36,087 nt of DNA from the NCBI GenBank assembly GCA_003605055.1, contig QZKP01000030.1:1-36087 (forward strand), given 5' to 3'. The position numbers and the translations under genes were made by a program. Source of the stretch: Desulfarculus sp. (GTDB lineage: Bacteria; Desulfobacterota; Desulfarculia; Desulfarculales; Desulfarculaceae). This document shows positions 9,360-14,747 of this stretch, one piece after another; the stretch's first letter is position 1, and the number at the start of each line of letters is the position of its first letter. The notes beneath the pieces were generated by a model, which saw only the letters and a program-made list of their open reading frames with translations, was not told the DNA's origin and searched no databases.

Positions 9360-10082
9360 TTAGCGCGGCCCGGGCGCCTCGCGGTTAGGGGCCGTGGCCA
9401 TGGGCACCTGCCCGGCCAGGTAGCGCTCCAGGGCCTGGCGCACGCTGACGCCGCCCAGGTCCTGGCCGATCTGGATGCCGGCCGCCTGCAGGGCCTGGAA
9501 GGCCTTGGGCCCCACGAAGCCGGTGAGCACCACCTTGGCCCCGGCCCGGGCCACCGTCTCGGCGGCCTGTATGCCCGCGCCCTGAGCCCGGGCCTGGGAG
9601 GCGCCGTTGTCCAGGTAGCTGGTGGCCATGCTCTGGGGGTCCACGATGACGAAGCCGGCCGCCCGGCCGAAACGGGGGTCCACCAGGTCGTCCATGGTGG
9701 GCCCCTCGCTGCTGATGGCTATCTTTTCCATGCTAACCTCCTGTGGCTGCGGCTGCGGGATCTCATCCCCGGGCGCGAACCGGCGCGGGCGGGCCATTAC
9801 GTAGTCCCCGCCGTTTATGTGCAGGGCGTAGCCGTTCACCAGGGCCTCGGCCACCGCCCGGCGGGCCTCGGCCAGCACCCGGCCGAAGGTGTGGCGGCTG
9901 ACGCCCATGCGCTGGGCCGCCTCTTGATGGCCCAGGCCTTTCAGGTCGGCCAGGCGCAGGGCCTCGTAGCCCTCCACCGGGAGATAGACTTCGGTCAGGT
10001 CCCGCCAGGGGATGCCCCGGGGCTTGAAATAGCTCACCTGGGGCGGGCGGCTGACGCGGCGGCATTTTCGGGGCCGGGGCAT
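9360..10082 (-). CDS. DUF134-NifX fusion protein (orange-protein type) with internal start
   Basis: 240 residues. Residues 1-100 are a DUF134 DNA-binding domain: MPRPRK start, YFKPRGIP, EGYEALRLADLKGL and a helix-turn-helix ending in MGVSRHTFGRVLAEAR. A Pro-Gln linker (PQPQPQ, about 109-114) leads into a NifX/orange-protein domain beginning MEKIAISSEGP at residue 118. The fusion reads through without a stop. However, the junction contains an exact AGGAGG (9737-9742) five bases before an in-frame ATG at 9731, so the NifX domain could also be made alone (123 residues, the usual length). The gene has its own promoter with flanking repeats. DUF134 and NifX domains usually occur as separate genes. 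A sequencing frameshift at the junction is the main alternative. Confidence 0.88.
   Translation of the reverse strand: MPRPRKCRRVSRPPQVSYFKPRGIPWRDLTEVYLPVEGYEALRLADLKGLGHQEAAQRMGVSRHTFGRVLAEARRAVAEALVNGYALHINGGDYVMARPRRFAPGDEIPQPQPQEVSMEKIAISSEGPTMDDLVDPRFGRAAGFVIVDPQSMATSYLDNGASQARAQGAGIQAAETVARAGAKVVLTGFVGPKAFQALQAAGIQIGQDLGGVSVRQALERYLAGQVPMATAPNREAPGPR
9737..9742 (-). promoter_or_regulatory. Internal ribosome binding site inside the DUF134-NifX gene
   Basis: AGGAGG on the minus strand, five bases before ATG 9731-9729, exactly where the NifX domain begins. Its strength and position suggest a separately translated orange-protein-like product, or the remnant of a once separate gene. Confidence 0.65.
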
Positions 10083-10098
10083 GCTTCCTCTCTCGTAT

Positions 10099-10114
10099 AA
10101 GCTCCTGTGAGCAT
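10099..10114. promoter_or_regulatory. Proximal operator candidate, AAGCTC-N4-GAGCAT
   Basis: Inverted repeat AAGCTC-CTGT-GAGCAT between the -10 region and the start codon of the DUF134-NifX gene. It shares its arms and 4-base spacing with the site at 10153-10168, 54 bases away centre to centre. A related sequence (GCTC-CGGT-GAGT, 11247-11258) occupies the same place before the second DUF134 gene. Confidence 0.5.
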
Positions 10115-10115
10115 A

Positions 10116-10146
10116 ATTATATACCCCTGCGCTTGACAGGCGTCAA
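10116..10146 (-). promoter_or_regulatory. Sigma-70-type promoter of the DUF134-NifX gene
   Basis: On the minus strand TTGACG (10146-10141), 17 bases, then TATATA (10123-10118), which overlaps a TATAAT at 10121-10116 with a 19-base spacer. The -35 lies inside a perfect palindrome TTGAC-AGGC-GTCAA (10133-10146, plus-strand reading), the form of a CRP/FNR-family site. Confidence 0.6.
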
Positions 10147-10152
10147 GGAAAA

Positions 10153-10168
10153 ATGCTCAACAGAGCAT
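10153..10168. promoter_or_regulatory. Distal operator candidate, ATGCTC-N4-GAGCAT
   Basis: Perfect inverted repeat ATGCTC-AACA-GAGCAT just upstream of the -35 element of the DUF134-NifX promoter. It pairs with the near-identical site at 10099-10114. The two flank the promoter, an arrangement typical of autoregulation. Confidence 0.5.
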
Positions 10169-10214
10169 AATAAATACTTTTTACCTGGTTGTAGTAGGGT
10201 TTTGGGCGGGTTCA

Positions 10215-10233
10215 GCGGCCCCTTGGGGGCCGC
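10215..10233 (-). terminator. GC hairpin after the DUF5320 gene (weak terminator candidate)
   Basis: GCGGCCCC and GGGGCCGC form an 8-bp stem with a 3-base loop about 40 bases beyond the stop of the DUF5320-like gene. There is no T run after it on the minus strand, so it may only protect or pause the transcript. Confidence 0.35.
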
Positions 10234-10272
10234 CGGGTTATGGGATTTGGCTGCGTTTCTGGTGGCGCTTGC

Positions 10273-10578
10273 TTAGTCGGCCTGAGCCCTGGCCTGCTCC
10301 AGCTCGGCCACGCGGGCGCGCAGGGCCTCCAACTCGGCGCTCAGGCCCGCCTGCGCGGGGCGCAGGTAGGTGGTCTCATCCGCGGCGGGGTTGGGCCGGC
10401 CCCAGGCCGGCTCCGTCATCCAGCCCCGGCCTCGCCCACGCAGGCCGCGGCCGTTGCCGCGTCCCCTGCCCCAGGCGCACGCGCCTCCGGGGGTATCGTA
10501 GCGGCCCGCGCAATAGCCGCGGCCGCCTCCGGTGAGGGGCCCCCCTCCCCAGGGTCCGCTGCCATCGAATCCAGGCAT
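10273..10578 (-). CDS. DUF5320-family small protein
   Basis: 101 residues. The N-terminus MPGFDGSGPWGGGP followed by LTGGGRGYC is the hallmark of DUF5320, small Gly-rich proteins found beside Mrp, NifX and DUF134 genes in anaerobes. Residues 36-52 are rich in Gly and Arg. Residues 79-97 form a short heptad-like helix (LSAELEALRARVAELEQ), probably a coiled coil for self-association. There are two cysteines (C23, C34). A strong AAAGGAGG ribosome site precedes the ATG. Function unknown; the setting suggests a role around Fe-S or Mo cluster proteins. Confidence 0.85.
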   Translation of the reverse strand: MPGFDGSGPWGGGPLTGGGRGYCAGRYDTPGGACAWGRGRGNGRGLRGRGRGWMTEPAWGRPNPAADETTYLRPAQAGLSAELEALRARVAELEQARAQAD

Positions 10579-10653
10579 GTCTATCCTCCTTTGCTGCCTC
10601 GCGCCCGGCCCGGGCCGGGGTCTTGAGCCCCGCTCAGGGCCGCCGGCGCTTTA

Positions 10654-10854
10654 TTACTGGTTGGGACCGCGGCCGCGGCCCTGACCCTGGCCTCGGCCCT
10701 GGCCTCTACCCTGGCCTTGGCCGCGGCCCTGACCTTGGCCGCGACTTTGGCCCTGGTCCTGGTTTTTACCCCGGCCCTGGCCGACGGCGCAGGGGCCCTG
10801 GCCGCGGCCCTGGGGGCCCTGGCCGCGGGGTCCGGTTCCGTCACGATTAGGCAT
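10654..10854 (-). CDS. Small Gly/Gln/Arg-repeat protein, degenerate DUF5320-like
   Basis: 66 residues. MPNRDGTGPRGQGP resembles the start of DUF5320 proteins, and a single Cys (C22) sits at the place of the family's GYC. From about residue 26 the protein is almost only Gly, Gln, Arg and a few Asn, built of GQG/GRG units, so it is probably disordered. AGAAAGGAGG lies 6 bases before the ATG, a good sign that it is translated. It lies between a DUF134 gene (27-base gap) and the DUF5320 gene (75-base gap). No function can be assigned; RNA or anion binding by the Arg-Gly repeats is speculation. Confidence 0.65.
   Translation of the reverse strand: MPNRDGTGPRGQGPQGRGQGPCAVGQGRGKNQDQGQSRGQGQGRGQGQGRGQGRGQGQGRGRGPNQ
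10665..10790. repeat. Short tandem GC-rich repeats within the GQG/GRG coding region
   Basis: Variations of a 6- to 12-base unit (plus strand reads ggccct, ggcctc, ggccgc with interspersed tgacct/tggcct) encode the Gly-Gln-Arg repeats. The unit is too degenerate and too short for a CRISPR. Length variation by slippage would be expected. Confidence 0.6.
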
Positions 10855-10881
10855 GTCTTGCCTCCTTTCTGGCTTGGTTGT

Positions 10882-11241
10882 TCAGCGGCCGCCGCGCCAA
10901 CCCCGCCCATGGCCCTGCCCGCCGCCGAGTCCAGGGGCCGCGCTCGGCGGCGCCACCTGGTAGTCGCCGCCCTCAATGCGAATGGCCATGCCGCTGGACA
11001 GGGCCCGGGCCACCGCAGCGCGGGCCTCGGCCAGCACCCGGCAGAAGGTGGCCGGCGACACGCCCATGCGCGCGGCGGCTTGGGCCTGGTCCAGGCCCTC
11101 GGCGTCGGCCAGGCGCATGGCCTCCAGGCCCTCCAGGGTCAGGGTCAGGCCCTTGAGCCGGGCCAGGGGCACTCCCTGGGGCTTGTAAAAGGTCGCCGGC
11201 GGAACCTGCTGAATAAGCTTGCTTTTTCTCGGGCGCGGCAT
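10882..11241 (-). CDS. DUF134-family DNA-binding protein
   Basis: 119 residues of the standard DUF134 form: MPRPRKSK start, FYKPQGVPLARL, EGLEAMRLADAEGL, then a helix-turn-helix ending in MGVSPATFCRVLAEAR, and GMAIRIEGGDYQV. The C-terminal 20 residues are a Gly-rich tail with His and Arg. These proteins are taken to be transcription regulators of nearby NifX/Mrp genes; no effector is known to me. It is the first gene of the minus-strand set and a paralogue of the N-terminal half of the fusion at 9360-10082. Its leader shares a GCTCC-GTGAG motif with that gene. Confidence 0.9.
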   Translation of the reverse strand: MPRPRKSKLIQQVPPATFYKPQGVPLARLKGLTLTLEGLEAMRLADAEGLDQAQAAARMGVSPATFCRVLAEARAAVARALSSGMAIRIEGGDYQVAPPSAAPGLGGGQGHGRGWRGGR

Positions 11242-11279
11242 GGTCGGCTCCGGTGAGTAATTAATTATATTTCATAATA

Positions 11280-11308
11280 AATATGGACGGCTCCAGGTTG
11301 GTTGTCAA
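11280..11308 (-). promoter_or_regulatory. Promoter of the DUF134 gene
   Basis: Minus strand TTGACA (11308-11303, perfect), 17 bases, CATATT (11285-11280, four of six) in an AT-rich setting. Predicted start near 11273, about 32 bases before the ATG. The repeat-like GCTC-CGGT-GAGT (11247-11258) lies in the leader. Confidence 0.5.
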
Positions 11309-11413
11309 GTAAAATAAAGAAATATATTTCAATTATATTTTACGGCCAGTCGTGAGTAATAGGGGATGGATCAGGATTGCCGTATGCCCGAGTTGGCAAA
11401 AGGCTGTGGGGTT

Positions 11414-11448
11414 AACCAGCTTAATTTTCAATTAATAATTGGCTGGTT
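11414..11448. repeat. Inverted repeat, AT-rich hairpin
   Basis: AACCAGC (11414-11420) and GCTGGTT (11442-11448) enclose 21 AT-rich bases that can extend the stem (TTAATT/AATT). It lacks a T run, so it is not an obvious terminator. It could be a protein-binding site or cruciform. Confidence 0.4.
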
Positions 11449-11783
11449 GCCTACTTGAAGGTGGTGGCGCCAGCCCAGCCGGGCCGCTAGGGCAGACCCG
11501 GCCGCCCGGTTGTCCGCGGCCCGGCAAATCCATCCGCGGCCAAAGCGTAACGAAGGCGATGTTAGGAATTGTTATTGCCCGGTCAGGCCGGGAAGATTCC
11601 CCAACTACCAGGGCGCGGAGAAAATTATAAGCCGCATCGTCTGCTTTTTACCGGGAACCAGCGTTTGCTTTAACTATCTTAAAAAACAATATATTATTAG
11701 TTTAAACGCAATTCGGTACGCGAACTCCAGCTTGACATCGGCGGGGGGATTGAGCATTTTTATAACTAGGGTCATGCTAGGGC

Positions 11784-11812
11784 TTGACAGGGGTTGGATA
11801 AAGAAGTATTTT
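11784..11812 (+). promoter_or_regulatory. Promoter of the rrf2-nor operon
   Basis: TTGACA (11784-11789, perfect), 17 bases, TATTTT (11807-11812, four of six). Predicted start near 11819, 24 bases before the Rrf2 ATG. The -10 is covered by an inverted repeat (11804-11827). Confidence 0.65.
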
Positions 11813-11827
11813 AATACCACAATACTT
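11804..11827. promoter_or_regulatory. Operator candidate over the rrf2 -10 region
   Basis: AAGTATT (11804-11810) and AATACTT (11821-11827) form an inverted repeat with 10 bases between; a second, overlapping pairing is GTATT-TT-AATAC (11806-11817). AT-rich dyads over promoters are usual targets of Rrf2/NsrR-type repressors, so autoregulation is likely. Confidence 0.5.
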
Positions 11828-11842
11828 GAAAAGGCGAATCCC

Positions 11843-12271
11843 ATGCAGCAACTTCTTAAAATCTCCGAGGCGGCCTCCCTGGCCCTGCACACCATGGGCG
11901 TGCTGGCCGCGGAGCCCAAGCGGTTGATCTCCAACCGGGAGATGGCCCAGCGCCTGCGAGTGTCCGAGGCCCACTTGGCCAAGGTAATGCAGCGGCTGGG
12001 CCGGGCCGGGCTGGTGCGCTCCCAGCGGGGGCCCAAGGGCGGCTTTTCCTTGCTGCGCCGGCCCCAGGACATCACCCTCTTGGAGGTCTATGAGGCCACC
12101 GAGGGCCCCCTGGAGCAGCGCCGCTGCCTGCTGGCCCGGCCGATGTGCGACGGCAACTGCATGCTGGGCGGGCTGTTGAGCCAGGTGGGCGACCGGGTGC
12201 GCGACTACTTTGCCAACACCCGGCTGTCTGACATAACCGATTCCTTTCAAAGCGAGGCGCTACATGCGTAA
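11843..12271 (+). CDS. Rrf2-family regulator, NsrR-like
   Basis: 142 residues from ATG 11843; upstream codons in this frame overlap the promoter, which excludes them. Residues 25-65 hold the winged helix (ISNREMAQRLRVSEAHLAKV, then GLVRSQRGPKGGFSL with the Rrf2 wing). Three cysteines, C95, C102 and C106, occupy the Fe-S ligand loop of NsrR/IscR-type members, with slightly different spacing from E. coli IscR. The likely role is a [Fe-S]-bearing repressor that responds to nitric oxide or redox change, because the operon it heads ends in NO reductase. The ribosome site is weak (AAAAGG). It overlaps the next gene by 8 bases. Confidence 0.88.
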   Translation: MQQLLKISEAASLALHTMGVLAAEPKRLISNREMAQRLRVSEAHLAKVMQRLGRAGLVRSQRGPKGGFSLLRRPQDITLLEVYEATEGPLEQRRCLLARPMCDGNCMLGGLLSQVGDRVRDYFANTRLSDITDSFQSEALHA

Positions 12272-13040
12272 GGTAAGGAACATCATCCATATCGACGAGG
12301 AGCTTTGCAACGGCTGCGGCCAGTGCATCTTGGACTGCGCCGAGGGCGCCCTGCAACTGGTGGACGGCAAGGCCAGGCTGGTGGGCGAGATCTATTGCGA
12401 CGGCCTGGGCGCCTGCCTGGAGGGCTGCCCCACCGGCGCCCTGACCGTGAGCCAGCGCGAGGCCGAGGACTTTGACGAGGCGGCGGTGGAGGATCTGCTG
12501 CAAAGCCAAGGCCGCGCCCCGGCCCAGAGTCATGGCGGCCAGCCCCAGCCGGCGCAGATGCCCCCGTTCGCCGGCTGCCCCTCCCAGGCGGCCATGAGCT
12601 TGCACCCCAAGGCCGCCCCGGCCCCGGCCGCGGGCGAGGCCCCCTCGGCCCTGGGCCACTGGCCCATCCAGTTGCAACTCCTGGCCCCCCAGGCCCCGTT
12701 TTTGAAGAACGCGGACCTGCTCCTGCTGGCCGACTGCACGGCGGCCTCCCTGCCGGACCTGCACGCGCGCCTGCTGCCGGGCAAGGCCGTGGCCATGGCC
12801 TGCCCCAAGCTGGACCAGCCCGATCCGCACATACAGCGCCTGGCCCAGATCATCAAGGCCGCGGACCTCAACTCCCTGACCGTGGTTATCATGGAGGTGC
12901 CCTGCTGCCGGGGCCTGGCCTGGATCGCTCAGCAGGCCGTGGAGCAGGCCGGGGTGGACCTGCCCGTGGGGCTGATGGTCATCTCCCGGGACGGCAAGGT
13001 GCTCCAGACCCAGAACGTGGCCTGGATGCAGGCGGCCTAG
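12264..13040 (+). CDS. 4Fe-4S ferredoxin-domain protein with C-terminal alpha/beta domain
   Basis: 258 residues. N-terminal 60 residues are a two-cluster ferredoxin: C15/C18/C21/C25 complete, but the second set reads C45-x2-L48-x2-C51-x3-C55, so one cysteine is Leu and that cluster may be absent or of 3Fe type. A Pro/Ala-rich stretch (80-120) links to a second domain (about 130-258) with ADLLLLADC, AMACPKLD and VPCCRGL, giving further cysteines that may bind a metal. Such proteins often accompany nitrosative-stress genes in anaerobes; a role as electron donor or cluster sensor is inferred. It overlaps rrf2 by 8 bases and the next gene by 1 base. Confidence 0.85.
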   Translation: MRKVRNIIHIDEELCNGCGQCILDCAEGALQLVDGKARLVGEIYCDGLGACLEGCPTGALTVSQREAEDFDEAAVEDLLQSQGRAPAQSHGGQPQPAQMPPFAGCPSQAAMSLHPKAAPAPAAGEAPSALGHWPIQLQLLAPQAPFLKNADLLLLADCTAASLPDLHARLLPGKAVAMACPKLDQPDPHIQRLAQIIKAADLNSLTVVIMEVPCCRGLAWIAQQAVEQAGVDLPVGLMVISRDGKVLQTQNVAWMQAA

Positions 13041-13894
13041 TGGCGCCCGTGGGAAGCTCCGGCGCCATATCCTGGGATCCCGCGGCCGAGCGGGCCTTGA
13101 AGCGGGTGCCCAGCCTGGTGCGCCCCCTGGTTCGGCGCAAGGTGGCCGAGCGCGTGGCCAACAGCGGCCGCCGGCAGGTGAGCCTGGCCGACTTTGAGCA
13201 GGCCGAGGCCCGCTTTAAGGCCCTGCGCGGGGGCCGCAGCGACCAGGAGCTGGCTGGGCTCTTGCCCGTGGCCAACCGCCCCGGCGCGCCCCTGCTGGTG
13301 CTGGAGGCCTGCCGGGCCCAGCTCAGCGGCTGCCCCAACGTTATCTTGGACACCGGTCCCTGGCAGGAGGCCCTGGAGCAGTGGCTGGCCCAGGCCGACA
13401 TCTCCGAGCGGCTGCGCCGGCGGGTGGATGGGGACCAGGTGTTGTTTCACCACAAGCTGAAGATCGCCCTGGCCGGCTGTCCCAACGGCTGCTCACGGCC
13501 CCAGATCGCGGACCTGGCCCTGGTGGGTGCGGCGCAGCCCAGCTTCGACGCCCAAGCCTGCACCGCCTGCGGCCAGTGCGCCCAGGCCTGCCCCGATGAG
13601 GCCATCGAGATAGCCGAAACAGCCCTCTGGCAGCCCCAGCGCTGCCTGGGCTGCCTTCAGTGCTCGAGCGTCTGTCCGGCCGGGGCGGTCAACCTTTCCC
13701 CGCCCCGGGCCCGGGTGCTCATGGGCGGCAAGCTGGGCCGGCATCCCCAGCTGGCCCGGGAGGTGGCCTTGGTGGCCCAGCCGGCCCAGGCCGTGGAGCT
13801 GTTCTCCCGGGCCGTGGAGCAATATCTAACCGAGGCCCCGGCGGAGGAACGCTTCGCCGCCTGGTGGCAGCGAAACCATAGAGAGGACTCGTAA
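13040..13894 (+). CDS. PCP_red / siroheme-type / 2x[4Fe-4S] protein
   Basis: 284 residues, GTG start overlapping the previous stop by one base (TAGTG). Residues 12-55 resemble the PCP_red domain of dark-operative protochlorophyllide reductase (AERALKRVPSLVRPLVRRKV). Residues 80-165 carry C91-x6-C98 and C147-x3-C151 in ALAGCPNGCSRP, the siroheme/[4Fe-4S] ligand arrangement of sulfite and nitrite reductases, though the domain is much shorter than those enzymes. Residues 170-215 are a ferredoxin with C174/C177/C180/C184 and C202/C205/C208/C212. It is probably an electron-transfer or small reductase unit. In this operon a nitrogen-oxide substrate is plausible but unproven. It ends TAATG, overlapping the next start by one base. 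Confidence 0.85.
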   Translation: MAPVGSSGAISWDPAAERALKRVPSLVRPLVRRKVAERVANSGRRQVSLADFEQAEARFKALRGGRSDQELAGLLPVANRPGAPLLVLEACRAQLSGCPNVILDTGPWQEALEQWLAQADISERLRRRVDGDQVLFHHKLKIALAGCPNGCSRPQIADLALVGAAQPSFDAQACTACGQCAQACPDEAIEIAETALWQPQRCLGCLQCSSVCPAGAVNLSPPRARVLMGGKLGRHPQLAREVALVAQPAQAVELFSRAVEQYLTEAPAEERFAAWWQRNHREDS

Positions 13895-14649
13895 TGGGCA
13901 AGATAATATGCCCCGGCCAGGACACCGCCTTCTGGCGGCCCGGAGACATCTTTGAGGCCCAGTGCGCCAACTGCGGCGCGGAGGTGGAGTTCTTCAAGGA
14001 CGACGCCCAGCGCCGCTGCCCCCAGTGCGGCCACAAGCTGGCCAACCCCAAGCTGAACCTGGGCTGCGCCCAGTGGTGCGAGCACGCCAAGGAGTGCCTG
14101 GGCTACGACCCTAGGGAGGCCCTGGCCGAGCACGCGGCGGCCGCGGACGTGGGCCAGTCGCTCCTGGACCAGGCCGTGGCGGCCATGAAGGCCACCTTCG
14201 GCAAGGACGACAGGCGCATCAACCACACCCTGGCCGTGCTCAAGGAGGCCCAGGGCATCATGCGCCAGGAGGGTGGCGACCCCCGGGTGGTGCTCACCGC
14301 GGCGGTGCTGCACGACATCGGCATCCAGGAGGCCGAGCGCAAGCACGGCTCCAGCGCCGGCCGCTTCCAGGAGCTGGAGGGCCCGCCCATAGCCACGGCC
14401 ATCATGAAGAAGCTGAAGCTGGACGAGGAGACCATGGGCCACGTGGCCCAGATCGTGGGCAGCCACCACAGCGCCAAGGACATAGACACCACCGAGTTCC
14501 GCACCATCTGGGACGCGGACTGGCTGGTGAACATACCCCAGGAGTTCCCCAACCTGACCCCGGAGAAGATGGCCAAGCTCATAGACAAGGTGTTCAAGAC
14601 CGACACCGGCCGCCAGATGGCCCGGGAGAGGTTCCTCAAGCAGGGCTAA
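13894..14649 (+). CDS. HD-domain phosphohydrolase with N-terminal zinc ribbon
   Basis: 251 residues. The N-terminus has C24/C27 and C42/C45, a zinc ribbon, and another Cys group (C58, C62, C68) that could bind metal. Residues 100-240 are an HD domain: H111, the H140-D141 pair in AVLHDIGIQE, HH at 191-192, and a later Asp (DADW, 207-209). The residues for two metals are present, so it is probably active on a nucleotide or other phosphoester. The substrate is unknown. It is the fourth gene of the rrf2-nor operon, coupled to the previous gene by TAATG; 98 bases separate it from the nor start. Confidence 0.88.
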   Translation: MGKIICPGQDTAFWRPGDIFEAQCANCGAEVEFFKDDAQRRCPQCGHKLANPKLNLGCAQWCEHAKECLGYDPREALAEHAAAADVGQSLLDQAVAAMKATFGKDDRRINHTLAVLKEAQGIMRQEGGDPRVVLTAAVLHDIGIQEAERKHGSSAGRFQELEGPPIATAIMKKLKLDEETMGHVAQIVGSHHSAKDIDTTEFRTIWDADWLVNIPQEFPNLTPEKMAKLIDKVFKTDTGRQMARERFLKQG

Positions 14650-14747
14650 CAGACTCCCGGACTCACGCACACCAAGACAAGCACCGTGGGAATCTCAGCC
14701 GGCGATCATAGACGCTTGCTGATCTGTTCAATCCAAAGGAGGTGGCA

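Larger units (their letters stand above)
11242..11842. other. Divergent intergenic region, DUF134 / rrf2
   Basis: 600 bases, markedly more AT-rich than the surroundings, with no gene I can support. It contains the DUF134 promoter (11280-11308), a hairpin with AACCAGC/GCTGGTT arms (11414-11448), a second GTGAGTAAT at 11352-11360 matching the motif in the DUF134 leader, and the rrf2 promoter and operator (11784-11827). An open frame from 11510 into rrf2 has no ribosome site and AT-rich, unlikely coding. Confidence 0.6.

Noticed and set aside
10665..10790. CRISPR-like repeat array
   Set aside because: Units are 6-12 bases, coding and without unique spacers; no cas genes nearby.
11510..11842. 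N-terminal extension of the Rrf2 protein
   Set aside because: AT-rich, without similarity, and it contains the promoter and operator; the protein aligns from ATG 11843.
14742..14747. GTG start for the NO reductase
   Set aside because: It overlaps the AAGGAGG ribosome site that correctly spaces the ATG at 14748.
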